Counted from the stretch's first letter, positions 1-12,851 are shown. The stretch is DNA of 64,000 nucleotides from Cryptococcus deneoformans JEC21 (GCF_000091045.1 NC_006684.1:402501-466500), one strand, 5' to 3'. The notes: a model not told the origin generated them from the letters alone. Translations and numbers: made by a program.

Positions 1-19
1 CGTCTTGAAATATCAGCAC

Positions 20-312
20 TCATCCAGTCCCACACGTTCCTCCATCCCCTATTTTTGCACTGGACAACCCACCTCCATACTTTTTATCAAAAGTCAGCAA
101 AGGCACCAACCTTACAAACCCAATACCATCCGTCTTACCTGAGGCTCAATAAAGTCGCCAAAAGTCGTCGCGCTCCGCATAGCGTGAAATCCGCTGGCCA
201 TGACAGCTGCTGTGCCGACATGAAAGAAGAGTCGCCCTAAATATGGGGTTTGGGGGGCAGAAGCGGTAGTGCGAACGGGTCGTGGCCCTTGTGATTGAGT
301 GCCGGCACTCAT
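20..312 (-). CDS. Small membrane-protein-like ORF, possibly cut by the window edge
   Basis: The first exon is 312-139 and encodes 58 residues: a basic Ser/Thr-rich N-terminus, then a hydrophobic stretch starting LGRLFFHVGTAAVMASGFHA and ending FGDFIEPQ. A GTAAG donor at 138 and an acceptor at 80, with a CTGAC branch point, give a 59-nt intron. Exon 2 begins YGG and, read straight on, stops at 20 (77 aa). The 'EPQ-YGG' junction recalls the loop of FAR-17a/AIG1-like multi-pass membrane proteins. If that is right, a further intron (a CTGAT branch and CAAG acceptor lie at about 5-15) would carry the gene off the left edge. Function not assigned. It is transcribed away from the MAPEG gene. Confidence 0.45.
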
Positions 313-744
313 TTCGTACTTGGATAAGCTGTCGCTGTGGGATTTAGCAGAAAATAAGAGTGAGTGTTTCTACTGATTGTGTTGTGTGGGTAAATTCGTT
401 ATCAACGAGCCGAAATATCGGCAGCAGCTGAAGGCGTCTCGAACGATGCATGATGACGTAGGCATTTAGCATTATTCCAGCATCGACGACGCATCTCTTC
501 CCGGTTGTCACGGTCGCCGAAAAATAATAATTAAAAGTAATTAATAAAAAAGGACGAGCGGACTTGGCCGATTTGAAAGGTTTGTCACCACTCGCATGAG
601 TGACGATCTTTATTTGCGCGCGGGCGTCGACTTGCGAGCACTTGCGTCGACTTCCGGGCTCAGACACATCTCTCCCACAAACAGCTATTTTTAAGGACCT
701 CAAATATAATTATACACGTCGTACTTCCAAGCCCTCACACTATT
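313..744. promoter_or_regulatory. Shared divergent intergenic region
   Basis: This 432-bp gap separates the start of the leftmost minus-strand gene from the plus-strand MAPEG gene, so both promoters and 5' leaders should lie here. An AT-rich patch sits at about 520-550. I see no open frame with coding character and no element I can name. Confidence 0.5.
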
Positions 745-1360
745 ATGATCAATATCTCTTATTACACCCTTCCCCTCGTCCATCTCCAAACTCTTGGGGC
801 TTCCATCCGATTTGCTACCCGACGATTGGGTTTCCGCAACAATGTTAACCCTCGTCAAGTGCTTGATGATATGGAAAAGTCTGGCAAGGTGAAACCCAAG
901 ACTTTGGAAAAGCTCAGAAGGAGGCAAGCAGCCCACGAGAACTGCTTTGAGAATGAGGCGATCTTTATCGGAGCCGTCGTGAGTGCGCCCTTTGAAACGG
1001 TTTCAAGACAGACAACTCTTAATCACTCTCTTTTACAGATCGCTGGTAACCAGGTAGGGCTTTCGACCAAGTACATGAACATCATGTCCGTGTCATACTT
1101 TCTGCTTCGATGTATCTACAGTATATATATTTATTCTTCAATCACCGCCAGCTATATGATGCTGACCTTGTTACTGTAGTCTGGATGTACATTAATTTTG
1201 CAGATCAAAAGAAATCGTATTGGAGGACGATTGTCTATTGGACCAGCAACTGTGAGTTCTGTATTCGCGGTAAAGGGATAGACTCTTGTGACTGATATGT
1301 GTAGTTTGCTTCCTCACCACATTCGTCAAGTGCGGCCTCAAGTTGAACGCTGGCGATTAG
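745..1360 (+). CDS. MAPEG-family membrane protein (microsomal glutathione S-transferase-like)
   Basis: MAPEG proteins are four-helix ER/microsomal membrane enzymes that use glutathione in eicosanoid metabolism and detoxification. Four exons (745-978, 1039-1120, 1180-1251, 1305-1360) join in frame to 147 aa, the normal family length. The family signature is present: basic loop, then RRRQAAHENCFENEAIFIGA with the conserved AH-N-E-N pattern, then the aromatic INFADQKKSYWRTIVYW segment and a final hydrophobic helix ending KLNAGD. All three introns are 53-60 nt with clear acceptors. The ATG at 745 directly precedes the first helix. It is tail-to-tail with GEN1, 128 bp apart. Which reaction it catalyses cannot be told from sequence. 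Confidence 0.85.
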
Positions 1361-1488
1361 ATATTGCGCGGACAATGCATGAGCTGAAAGTGGTACTTCA
1401 TCATTATATGGGCAAGATCGTTACATTTCATCATATCATCAACAAATTAATCAGATCAACGTGGGACATTACATTACTACACAAAAAC

Positions 1489-4485
1489 TTATCGTCGCAT
1501 CGTACAATCAATGACTTCGCCGTCTTTTGTCGAGCTGATAATTTTGTACTTTGGCCGTCGCCTAGCCGGGGATGATACTTTTGTTTTCTTTGGGGATGTT
1601 GCTCTTTGTGTATTAGGAGGTGTAGGCGGGGGAGGCGATAGGGAGGATGATTGGCTAGACCCAGAAAGGAGAGGGTGGCTGAGTATCGAACTTTCCCGTG
1701 GCGAGCGTGAGCTTGGTTTGTTCAAAGGACAGGCAGGAAATGAGACAGAGGTAGAGCGAGATGAACGAGATGATTGGGTATTGATCTTAGTGGAACTAGA
1801 AAGAATACCAGATGGCGGGGATGAGATTTTAGGCGACCTGGCGGCTTGTCTACGATGAATGGGCTTCGCTGGAGCTGTATCCTCTTCACTCGATGAGCAG
1901 AGATCGATAACTTCCTGAGCCTGCACCCGGCGTGGTGGGAAGGCAGATGGCGAGGATATAGTCTTTCTGAACGTTCGACTGGAGAACCGTGGGGTGATAG
2001 TGGGAGTTGCCGTGGACTGCTCAGGAGAAGGGGAAGACTTGGAGAGGTCGGTGATCGTTTTTAAAGGTGAAGTGGATTTGTGGATTTTTTTACGAGCACG
2101 CCGGGCAGTTCGACTGGAGCCTTCACCTTTCTCTCCACCGGACGGTGTACTGGAGGTAGATGTGTTAAGAGCTGGTCGTGCTAGCTTCTTTTTCTCGGCA
2201 TTATTTGAGGACTTTTGCGTGGGAGATGCAGGTGGTGAAGGGGAAGGCGACAGGCTGAGATCGATGACCTCTTGCGTAGCCTTACTTTGCGGTGGCGTTG
2301 GCTCAATTTGCTCTTCTTCCTCCTCAAAAGCATCTAGTGTTGATTCTTTGGGGCGTTGACTGAAGAAGGAGGTGAACGCATTTACATCCTCCCCGTCTGC
2401 TTCAAGCGCCTTCTTCCCCCTTCCCCTCTTTGCCTTACCAGCGGCATTTGTTTTCAAAGGCTGGACATCCTTTTTAGGCGTTTTCAACTTACTGGCCGTT
2501 TTGGCAGCCAGCTTATCATCGTAAGCTTTGACTAGTTCCGGCCATGCCTCTCGTACGAGGTATTGAGGAAGCCAGACTCTGATTTCAGACTTGGAGGCCG
2601 TTTGAGTTGCGGACACTTTATCATCGTTGTCTTTATCAGCATGGTCGGCGAGTCCTAGTCTGTTCTTTTCTTCTTGAGGAAGTTCGCTAGGGTCGACTCG
2701 TATGCCAAGCATGGCATTGCGGCAACGTTCAACATACACATCCTGGTGAAATGAGATGCGGTAGTCTTTCTCCGTTCCATCTTTACTTGTCCTCTCTGAG
2801 TGGATTTGGACGATATGAGGTGGAACGGTATCGCGCAGCTGAGTTGCCGGGTTAGGAAACTGAGAAGCTCCGGTCGATTTGGACGATATAGGAGATGGGA
2901 CAGACTGTTGAAAGAAGGAAGTAATTCTCGAAGGCGTCTTCTCTGGACCTATGCCAACGCCTAGACCCAAGCTATCCCTAGCGCGTACCGCCTCTCGAGC
3001 GGCGTTCATAATTTCTGCTCCAAAGATACCCACAGACTCTCCTGCAAATTTCTTGCACACAAGATCCTTGGTTCCCCATTCAAAATATTTCTCACATGCT
3101 GCTGCCATGCCCTCCATATCGCCTCTCCCTTCACTCCTTGCCTTTCCTCTGGCCATGGAACAGCTTCCCTGTCCGAAACCAGGCCATCCTTGAGAAGGGT
3201 CGTCCAAAGGGCTAGTGCATGGGCTGAGATAAGCGTCCAAAGTGGACGTTGGAAACAGCTGCGAAGGGGACATTGCTGAGAGCTTGTTAGAGCGATCAGG
3301 GTAACGCTTGTCCTGCTGTTTAGAAGAATTTGTCCGGAGTTCTTCCACCATACGAGCGTGAAGCCCGGGCAAAGACTTCAGGAAAGCTTGCTTGTCACGG
3401 CAGTATTCTTTCAAGTAGTCAGAAAGCCCAGCTTTGGCAAGACCGTAGGATATTTTATGTCCTGTATTTGAATTAGGTCAGTAAACATATTATCGCATTG
3501 AGTTCGAGACACTCACCGATACTGTAGAGTCCTTCGGGCGTGTAGTCTCCGCCACTTAAAAGGGCAATCCATACCATTGCCATTGTGCAGCTTTCTTCAG
3601 ATGTCAGTTCGGTGTCCTGCTCTTTTGCCCATTCTCCACAGATCCGGGATAGTGTATATACGTCGTAATCACGTTTAGAGCCGGCAGATGGATTATTCTT
3701 CGTTGAAGAAGCCAGCGATCCTGAGAGAGTCGGGGAAGAACTGGCTAGCTGTCAGCACGAATGCAAGGTATAGAACCCATCCAAAAGCTTACTTCCTGAT
3801 GAGACATTTCGCTCCAAATAGAAGAGCATCTCCGTCATCGGACAAAATGGCATCTATCTTTCCTTGCCGATTCATTACAGCCAACTCTGCTTCCGCCTCT
3901 CCCGGCGCCTGTCATACCTTCAGCTGGACGATTAATTCCAAATCGCCGTTACTCACGTTCCACCATTCAAGACCACAGGTGTCAAGTAAGGCCTTAAACT
4001 GTTTGCTTCGGTAATCATGGGTTCCGAATTTTCCCCCGACCTTCTGATTTCTTTTCATCGCAGGCTTGTTGGGACCATCTAATTGGTAATTAGTTATCGT
4101 ATCCTGTCAGGACCAAATTCACCAACCAAAAACAAATACTGGCAGTACAGGATGTTGGAGTAATGCTGTGATCTTGAAAAATATGGTCCTTAGGAAAGGG
4201 TTTTCACCATGTTGAGGTACAGCCGCATGAAAGATCCAAATTCTGTCACAAGGTACAATAAGCTAGGACTTCCATTTACCACAAGAGCCACTTACGAAGC
4301 ATCTATACCAACTGTGAGTGCTCTCAGGCCGTTCTTATTTTCCAAAAAGGCTTCTTTGGAGAGCGTATGTAGCGTAACGCTCGCCGCACTTGGTCTCAGA
4401 AGCTAATTTATATCAGTACCTAATGCCTTAAGAACGAGTAAAATGGAGTAAATTGACTCACGTCCCAAAGACCAGAAACACCCAT
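1489..4485 (-). CDS. GEN1: XPG/Rad2-family Holliday junction resolvase
   Basis: Structure-specific nuclease that cuts Holliday junctions and 5' flaps in recombination (GEN1/Yen1 clade). Seven exons (introns 4403-4461, 4243-4295, 4079-4126, 3909-3956, 3741-3792, 3462-3516) give 893 aa. The protein opens MGVSGLWD, followed by the XPG-N motif VGIDAS (Asp about 42) and FVFDGPNKP. The XPG-I motif APGEAEAELA (about 124-133) and LSDDGDALLFGA (about 146-156) supply the acidic metal-binding residues. LLSGGDYTPEGLYSIGH is the helix-two-turn-helix entry. The DGD wording in place of DSD is closer to GEN1 than to XPG or FEN1. About 550 C-terminal residues are disordered, Ser/Pro rich and basic. They hold repeated EVIDL-type motifs and an FF motif resembling a PCNA-binding box (see findings). 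Confidence 0.88.
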
Positions 4486-4746
4486 TTCTCTTTGGATAGA
4501 TATGTAGGCCCAGGTGTCTCCGTACCAAAAATCCCAAGAAGTCGAGCAAGTAGTAAATACTAGATACGGAAATGGTTTGTTGTTGACATATCGTTGAGCG
4601 GTTGAGTGGACCATTTGCCACGTGCCTGAATATTGGCATCACGTGATCAAATATCTCTCAAAACTCAAAAGTTGTCTATGCTCGAATGAAACTATTATTG
4701 TTGTCCACAGAAATCACTTCTCCTGGTCATAGCCCTTGCCCAAATC

Positions 4747-6244
4747 ATGGCATCCTCCCAGAAAAAGCCACAAAAACGCAAGTCTGCTGCAGCAGACTCC
4801 CTCGTCCACGTGTCTGTTGGCGACTCGTCTAGAGGGTCAGGCCCCGCTTTTGGTAAGTCGCCCAGCGGAATAGTCAACGAGTATCTTCTGACTGAACTTG
4901 CCCAGTCAACTTTCCCTCAGTAAAGCCTTCCAAGAAAATCCCTTTCACAATGTATACCCGAGACGCCGCTACCACTGCCGATTTGACAAAACAACACACC
5001 CTTATTGCCGGTGAAACAGAAGACGTTGAGTTCTTCAGTACAAATAGGGACCGATCCAACAATCCCGAAGGCGTAGACTGCCAGTATGTCAGAATCCTAT
5101 TTCATCCAGTAAATGCTAACCAGTATACTGTTGCAGGTATCTTCCGGCTGTCTATGACCCATCAACCCGAACAGTCCACGTACACCCATCTGCTCCACTC
5201 TATCTCGTCGCCCACCGTGCTAAACGACTTCGTACCGTTCCGCTGACTGTCCCACCCGATCAAGCTGCTAAGGCTCAATGGCGTACCCAACGTAACGATC
5301 TTGGTGAAACCTTCGGCACGCGAAAAGCTAAGGCTCAAATCAAGAGCGAAGAGAAGAACAGAGTTGATGCAGGTGCTATGAAGGATGTTAAGGGTCACTT
5401 GATGGAAAGCATTGGAGAGCTCGAAGAGGAGAACGACTCAGTCGCTCCTAGCGAGTTTATCCCGAACCCTAACACTGACACCGCGGATCCCACCGAAGTC
5501 TACACTCGCGAGTCCATAATTACTACACAAGAATGGGCCGCGATCGATGCTTCACGTTTGTTGGCGATCGAGGACGATAAAGAGAGGGCGAGTGCTCTTC
5601 CTTACAAGCGAAGCTCATGGCTCCAATACAAGAGTAGAGCAGTGGCCAATATCAAGGATAAGACCGCTCGAAAAACTCAAATGTAGGCCATTTTATAACC
5701 GGATTAGGCTCTTTGACCTCAATGCTGACGCCATTGTAGGAAATATCTATACTACCTTTCCTGCCTTTTAACGCTCCTTGATTTTAGCCCTCGTCTCTCC
5801 AAAACTCCCGTCCACAAACTCGCCCCCGCTTTCCCCCAAGTCCCTCGCCAAATCATTGACGGCATGCTGAGTCGTTTTGCGGAGCCTAACGGTCTCAAGC
5901 ACAATGTGACAGAAAAGACCAAGACCAAGCTTCTCGTGTGGATCTGTTTGTTATATCTGATCCTTGAAGGTTATTCGGTTGAGGTTGCGAAGGTCGCAAA
6001 GGAATTAAAGATGGAGCCTGCCAAGTAGGTTTTCTCTTGCAAGAGCTTACCCGGATCAATACTGACCCGAATCAGGGTCGCCACTCTCTACAAACAGCTC
6101 GGTTGCAACGTTAAGCTTGCCTCTCCTGCTGAGCGTGAAGCACAGGGTATCACTCTCGCTCAGGCTAACGCAGCTCGTCGTGCTGTCCTCGTTGCCCCTG
6201 TCAGATTCCCCAAGCTCAAACGACGCGGCCCTGTCAAGCGCTGA
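4747..6244 (+). CDS. RPA49: RNA polymerase I subunit A49
   Basis: A49 pairs with A34.5 on RNA polymerase I and helps initiation and elongation on rDNA. Five exons (introns 4853-4905, 5084-5136, 5683-5739, 6025-6075) join in frame. The N-terminal dimerisation domain contains FTMYTRDAA and YLVAHRAKRL. The family hallmark NDLGETFGTRKAKAQIKS follows. The C-terminal tandem winged-helix part contains RQIIDGMLSRF and WICLLYLILEGYSVEV. The basic tail ends in RGPVKR. The ORF would read through some introns if unspliced, but each junction restores family-like sequence. It is divergent from GEN1, with starts 261 bp apart. Confidence 0.88.
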
Positions 6245-6380
6245 TCTGGTATCAGCATGAAAAGGATAGTGCGTTACATGGCGTATCTGCATCGAATCTG
6301 CGTTATGAGTATAGACTTGGGTATATATGTATGGTCATAAAGCATTAAGCATCTTTTTTTAGCCGGAAGCTTTTAAAGCC

Positions 6381-7675
6381 TTACGCTCTCTCTTTAACGG
6401 TACTTGAACGCGTTCTGGGACCTGTTGGCCCTCGTTGTGTACGTTGACCTCGAGATTTCAATGCCCGAGCCACCTGAACTCTTCGCCCTGCATCCTGATT
6501 AGAAACATTTTTTGCCAATGCTGTCCTTGCGTGCGCTCTCCCTTTGATTCTAGCCATCATTGAGGGTGTGGGAATACTACTCATCTGAAGAATGGCCGCA
6601 TCTCTTCTCATCGCAGCATCCTCTGCCTCGACACTATAGCAACTCCTCATCTTGCCCTGGTAATTTCTTACGGTGATGCAGCCTCCTTTTCTTAGATGAT
6701 ACGCAGTCTCGGCGTCAAGCCACACAAGCTGGCCCATCTCCGACGGTTCATCAGGATAGGGGACGAGGTTAGAGAGATGAAGACTTTCGTTCGAAGGACG
6801 ATTGAGTAGGGCTGGTGGAATCAGATGCTTGCCTACTCGGGGATCGGAAAAATGAGGGTTTTGGATAATGCGCGGTGTGACAGAGGTGCAAGGGCCGCCG
6901 AGCAATTGAGAGGGGAAGGAAGTTGAATGGGTTTTGTCGGAGAGGTTGAGCGCGGATAAACTGAGGGATACCATGGGTCTAGAGGCTTGTTGAATTTTCT
7001 GGTCACTGTCGACCACCTCTTCCGGAATAGGACCGTCCCAGAGGTTCGGTGGAAGCACAAAAGGGTAAAGCTTGAGACGAGGACCGAAAACATATCTTAA
7101 GAGAAGTCAACGAAGGTTTGTTCTTGGGGGACCCTACAAAATTGAAATGACTCACTGTGATGGTCGATCTAAACGATTGTTGTGGGGATTTTGATCCGGA
7201 GTAGGTGATCGATAGATTTGATACTGAGGGTTTACGGACTGAATGGGAATCTAAAATAATTTTATTCACAATATTCAATCTGTATTGTCCATCCACTTAC
7301 TCGACAGACTTCCGTTGTTGCACTTTCTCTGGACTCGGCCCTCGTAAACGATTCTTTATGTTGCCTGAATGATACCGGAGATGATGTCTTAGCACTTATA
7401 TCTTTGTCCAAATGAAAGATAGATGTCGATGAGAGCGAATGTCCTTGCTTTTTCAAATTAAACCCAGCTGTCGACCGGGGATTGGGCAGCTGGCGAGAAT
7501 CGAGGAAAAGACTGGCAGATCTAGCACGGGAACGAACCGGATGAGGATAGCAGCTATCAATAGGGTCATTGGTAGGTTGGGTGTTACTTGCTGAAGTTGG
7601 AGCAGGAGATGGATCGCGGTCATAAGGAGGGGTGGTGAAGCGAGACTTGATTGATTCGGGGGTAAGAGGAGACAT
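6381..7675 (-). CDS. Unrecognised basic, low-complexity protein
   Basis: Three exons (7675-7301, 7250-7156, 7095-6381; introns of 50 and 60 nt) give 394 aa. I do not recognise a family. The first 140 residues are Ser/Pro/Arg rich and look disordered. After the second intron comes a more conserved-looking block, YVFGPRLKLYPFVLPPNLWD, and later a folded-looking region GQLVWLDAETAYHLRKGG. The C-terminus is strongly basic (KSRGQRTQRGPTGPRTRSS), which suggests nucleic acid binding or nuclear localisation; that is inference only. It is tail-to-tail with RPA49, 136 bp apart. Confidence 0.7.
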
Positions 7676-8647
7676 GATGGTAGGCAGATAAAACGACAGT
7701 TCAAACAGAGACGGAAGGATAGTGTCAAGCTACTAAGAAGAATGTTTATCAAATACGCAAAGACGAGTATCTTTCCTTCTTTCGATCCCTTCATTGGTAC
7801 TTATACACAGCAGTCCAACTCACACGAACAATCCGAAGTATGAAGGCGTATCACTGCTTCAGCTCCATCAGCACGTCTCTCTTTTTTCTCTTCGGTAATC
7901 CTTATTGTTAGCTAGGATAAACAATAAAACTTTCATGCACTGCACAGACCGCATGTATTAACTCTACCTGTGGTGCCAACGGTCCCAATGGTTCATTGCC
8001 GATTATTACCCCGAAGAACAGACAGCTTGATTTGTTTCGAATGACGCGTTTGGGTTGGATCCTCGTTGTTCTTTTATTAGATGGGTTGTTAATTTAGGAG
8101 AGTTTGTTGAAAAAAAAAAGGAAAAAGATGATTGCGTGTGGGAGTATCACGGGTCCAAGGAATCATTGTCTTTTCAGTCGACATGGCCGGTGAGGAAGTA
8201 GGACAGTCGCATGAGAAACAATAAACTCAGCTGCGCAATCTGTCAGCAATCAACGATTGTATCAGTACATCGAAATGGCTTGATATCTGAGAGTAATGGG
8301 CGACGCGACTAGAGGCTTTGAAGACAAAAAGTATCTGTTGTCTGAACGAGCAAATGAACAAAAACAGCGACATTGATTCCGTCCGAAAGACAAAAGGCAA
8401 ATGTATCACACTTCGGCTCTCGATAAAACCGGAACGAACAAGGGGCAATTAATCAGGGTAATCAGGTACCATCGGCGGCAAGAACCGCCTTAACCTTCGG
8501 TGAACGGGGACGAGACTTATGTAGGATACAAAGTAAATTTCTGAAATTACTCTCGGTGCCTTCGAGATTTTGATTCTTCGATCCTTAAGTCCGCCATATT
8601 CAAAGCAATACCGATACGACGGCCCGAAGCCCCAAAAATCCATCAGA
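7676..8647. promoter_or_regulatory. Divergent intergenic region upstream of AC19
   Basis: About 970 bp between two genes transcribed outward. Several short ORFs on both strands (for example 8227-8448) lack splice logic, family resemblance or codon character. I see only promoter and leader sequence here, with a poly-A-like run near 8110. Confidence 0.4.
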
Positions 8648-9331
8648 ATGTCCCAACCCATCTCCAAGCTTGACAATCCAAGTACTCTCCTTCAATCTGT
8701 CTCCTCAAATGCCGTTCACGAAAAGATCACTATAGTGCGTCTTGTGGCCAATTGTTGGCGATACCAGGCATTATACTGACTAAGACATCGTTAGTTACCA
8801 GGACATGAACCCGATTACTCAGCTTGTACTTTTGCTCTCTGGCAAGAAGATCATACTCTTGGAAATGCTTTGCGATGGATTATCATGAAGGAGTATGTGT
8901 GGCCTTACAAATACCATCAGATGTAAAATTGACCCGCTGCAGCCCCGAGGTGGAGTTTTGTGGCTACACAGCTCCTCACCCGTCAGAACCCAAGATTCAT
9001 CTGCGAATTCAAATGTACGGTGAGTAAGGAGTTTGCTCTATCCTGTTAAACTGCGCTAACTAAGCTTATAGAGAACCAATCCGCCGTGGACTGCTTACGG
9101 AGAGCTCTCTCCAACTTGCGTGATCTTCTCAATGCTGTGAACGATTCTTATACTTCCAGTTTACAGTATGTTTGCTTATTTCATGTCGTATAATTTCTTG
9201 GTGCTGATTTGCGTCTTAGAAATGACGATTACGTGCGGGAGGATGACTACGACGTAAAAGCGGCTGTCGACGAGACATTGAAAGAAAGAGGATTCGCTGT
9301 TGAGGAGGATGATAGGATGGATGTTTCATGA
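8648..9331 (+). CDS. RPC19: RNA polymerase I and III shared subunit AC19
   Basis: AC19 forms the alpha-like dimer with AC40 that nucleates assembly of RNA polymerases I and III. Five exons (introns 8735-8794, 8893-8942, 9020-9071, 9166-9219) give 155 aa. The diagnostic blocks are in place: [15 protein letters not shown], then [20 protein letters not shown], then [16 protein letters not shown]. The C-terminus is a short acidic tail. The second intron interrupts just before PEVEF, and choosing the CTGCAG acceptor restores the expected KDPEVEF. The start ATG at 8648 is the only one before the first conserved block. Confidence 0.9.
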
Positions 9332-9654
9332 TAGGTGATATAACGATTTCTGTTGGACTATAGAGATGTAATGTACAAATTCACTTTTTGATCCAATTAA
9401 GAAAGCAAGTTAAGGTACTTTACTGCTGACGATTCTTAGAAACAATACAGCGTCGATTATCAGTTGATTTTGAAGGAGTATGTACGTTGTTTGATAACGA
9501 CAATCCGCTAGAAGGTGAGTAGAGAGTAAAAAGTCATTAAATGAACTGATTGCAATGCACGCAGAAGCTATTAATGGGCATCATGGACATATCCATTTGT
9601 TTGTTACATATTAATAACTCTTACATACATATTTAACAACGTCACTCTTGTGCT
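9332..9654. other. Tail-to-tail intergenic region
   Basis: 323 bp between the stops of AC19 and Ku80. AT-rich 3' flank sequence; nothing coding seen. Confidence 0.5.
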
Positions 9655-12600
9655 TTATTCAAAATCCTCCATGGCTGCCTCGGCCTCTTCTTCCGAAATC
9701 TTACTAACAGATTTACCGGCTGACTTAAAATCTACAACATAATCAGCTTCGTCTGGGTCATGCATGACTTACAGTCCCAGAAATCAGGATGCTTGAAACC
9801 TCTAGCCTTAACAGTTTGCTCAAGAGAATCAATGCAGCTATTACACCCTCAGCTCGTTTTTCGCCACATTTTCGCGTCACCCACTTATTATACGTTTCCA
9901 CTTCCTCGTACCCAAGCGCGGTAGACCTCATCAACTTTAAGCAATCGATTGCTCCAGCAAAGTTTTGCCTTGAGAAACTGCTCTCCACATTTTCCTTTAC
10001 CACTTCATTCATATCCTGAATGGCCTTGCGAAAAACATCTCCGACCTGAATCACGCGGTTGAAATCGTCAATCGGACTACCATTACTGATAAGTCTGCCC
10101 GGCTTTGGCTTGCTTTGGTCTTGAATAGGAGCTGCGGTTGTGGGCTGGGACGACGTTTGAGTCTGAAGTTCGGTCTTGGTAGTGGGTTTTGTCTCGGTCG
10201 GTTCAGCGAAGAGTTCATCTTCATTGATACTATGTCATCTGTCAGCTAACCACATGGATCATAAGATACATGAGGTCACTTACAATCCTTCGTCTTCACC
10301 TAGTTCTTCCTTCTGCGCCTTCCGCCTCTTCCTTTTCTCCGGGACTTTCTTGATATCTAGAACCTCTTTCAATCGCTCTGTCACGTCTTTCACCTTTTCA
10401 GCAAGTTCTGACGGCGTTTCAAAGTACTTGGTAAGTTCAGGATGGGGCGGTCCAAGCGGATCTTTGTCAAGATCGGGGGTGAGGGACGCGTGGAAAACAG
10501 CCTCTTTGATTCGATGAATGACAGGGTTCACCGCTTCCCATGGTTTAAACCAAGTAACATCTTGGCTGCTTATTGTTAACTGAGTAATTTGCAACATGAA
10601 GGCAAAACTGACCCTTGTTCGTCCATCTGTTCGTCCACATCCTGTTCCTCATTTTCCTGGGTCTTTCTCTTCCCCTCTCTTGCATATTCATCCAGATCCA
10701 TACCCAGAACCAATTCATCCATCAGCAGACTTTGTTCCTTAGTAGGCAAGAGGGGATGTTCCGTTAAAATCTTGCCAGTGTTGGTCTTAATGGTGGTCAG
10801 TGATGGGAAACGGAAGGTGCGTTCGTCTTCGGCAAAAGGCAGCTGTAAACAGGTATCAACGGGCCGATATAGACATTCTTCTGAAGCAACCTACTTTCAG
10901 CCAGTACATGTACGGCAATATGCTGGGCTTTCCTTCTTCATCGGGTCCTTTGTTTTCAATGACTGGTACGCAGGCACCCATGGTTGGCTCACCCCTGTCC
11001 TTCAGGACCCATCTAATTCATACTTAGCTCAGCGTTATTCTTACAAGGATAGGATGGGCATCTCACCTCGTCACTGCACACATCTTCCGATCGTGCATTG
11101 CTTCAACCAACGCTGAGAACTGAATTTGAGCTTTTGGAGAGAGCAGATCAGGCCAGACATATCGTGCTTCACCGATGAGATGATATCTTCGTATCTAGAG
11201 AACTTGTAGCGTGAGCTGTGAGGATCCTTGGCAGGCGATCGATATGTTACGCACGTTTTCCACAGGGAAAAACCCAAGTACTTCAATGCCCTTACTAGTG
11301 TCGAGCGTCGTGAAGGTTTTCTCGGGCACAGGAACCCATGTAGATCCAAACTTCCATGCCTTGACCACATCCTCTTTATCGACGTATTCTTCGTCATCTT
11401 CTTCCTCATTTTCATTTTCATCTACCTGTTCAGAAGGTTCAAGACCACTTGCTTGAGTGCTAATTCGATTGCCTGAGGCATTAATCTCCGGCTTTTTGAT
11501 CACATATGAGTGATGCTGCTTGACTTCAGCCGAGATCATCCCCGCCATTTCCTCGGTACTGGGTGGATTTTTGCCCTGCGACTGCGACTGGTTGAGTAGC
11601 CCAGAGATTAATGGATTCGACAGTGAGATACCATCGGCCGTAGAGCGCATGGGCATTTGCAAATCCATGGCTGGCTTCCACGCTTTTGAGAATGTAGGTG
11701 CTGAAGCTTTGGCGGTAGCCTTGCTGTATCTAACGGGGATAACGATGGCTTCATCCCGGCCAACATCCAAGGAGCCGATGTGTAGATCTATGCCACTAAG
11801 GGTGCTATTGACAGTGGCAACCTGTGGGCTACGAGCTGCTTCCAGGGAGTCGTCAAAAACTTTCAAGGCAGGGTAGAGTCGCGGATTGGATGATTGCTCC
11901 AGACGCCCCTGCAGCGTAGAGGTGAAGACACGCCAGAATTTCTCTGAGAGCCGCTGAGCCCAGAAATTAGACAGCAAATTGATAATGGCAAACGAAAACT
12001 TACTTTATTTCGAGATTTACTTTTATCTACTGCTTGTGAAATGGGTTGAAAATCAATGCCACTGGTGTCGATCAGCATAATGATATAGAGATGCAGGAAC
12101 CAATGAGACACTCACAGTACCCGGAGGATGACCTGCAGTTGCTCTAGCCTGTCAATAGCTTCTTCATACTCATCCTGTTCAAACGCAGTTTCTCCTGTAC
12201 TGTTGTATCAGTGACGAATGTATGCACATCAAGTGGAATCAAGTCTACCGTCCGTGATCAGTGTCAAGTCAACCGACCATTGCTTTGTGACCTTCCAGGA
12301 TTGTATCATATCTAAACCCACCATGAGGGCAGACACAGCTATCCAGAATGCTCCATCAGTTTGAAGCCGTCATCAAAAGTTCAGAAGCTACTTACGATTA
12401 CCAGCATGTTTTCCTTCTTCAAGATTCATCAACACCTCCAAAGCTTTGGCCTTGGCGGTTTGACAAGCCACGTCCGATGACACTGCTCTATATAGCTCAT
12501 TTTCCATACCTTCCTCAAGACCAGAATTATACGCTTGGTTGTTGGTGCCTGCGACTAATGTAAGTACGGCATTCTTAAGGCATACTGGGAACCCGCTCAC

Positions 12601-12851
12601 GACCTCCGAAGCTGACAAGACCGATGACCTCCGTTTTCCTTCCACTTAGTATCTACACGTAAGTAATTAGTGCTTATTCATATCCACTAGGTCTTTCTTA
12701 CTTTTGACTGTATTTGTCTTGCTACGTACTCTTTGGCGAGGCTCAACTTGGACACCTTGCCTGACCCAGAAGGATCGGCTTTGAGCTCGCCCATAGGAGG
12801 CGAGACATCGATGGCAAAGATTGAGAGGGTGAAGCCGGCTCTGTCAGACAT
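9655..12851 (-). CDS. YKU80: Ku80 DNA end-binding protein
   Basis: Ku80 and Ku70 form the ring that binds DNA ends for non-homologous end joining and telomere maintenance. The N-terminus MSDRAGFTLSIFAIDVSPPM starts a von Willebrand-type domain that continues through TEVIGLVSFGG and TKQWSVDLTLITDG. The beta-barrel core includes EDVVKAWKFGSTWVP followed by IEVLGFFPVENV. The C-terminal arm includes HPELTKYFETPSELAEKV. The tail ARGFKHPDFWD...SKISEEEA lines up with the HFWE...ITKEEA region of animal Ku80. The gene has ten or more exons. The junction near 9860-9800 is uncertain: a TGG-GTGACG donor and a CTTGAG acceptor best keep frame. It is divergent from Het-C. Confidence 0.85.

Noticed and set aside
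9655..12851. Idea that GEN1, Ku80 and RecQ form a DNA-repair cluster
   Set aside because: They are separated by unrelated genes on both strands over more than 50 kb; nothing suggests joint regulation.
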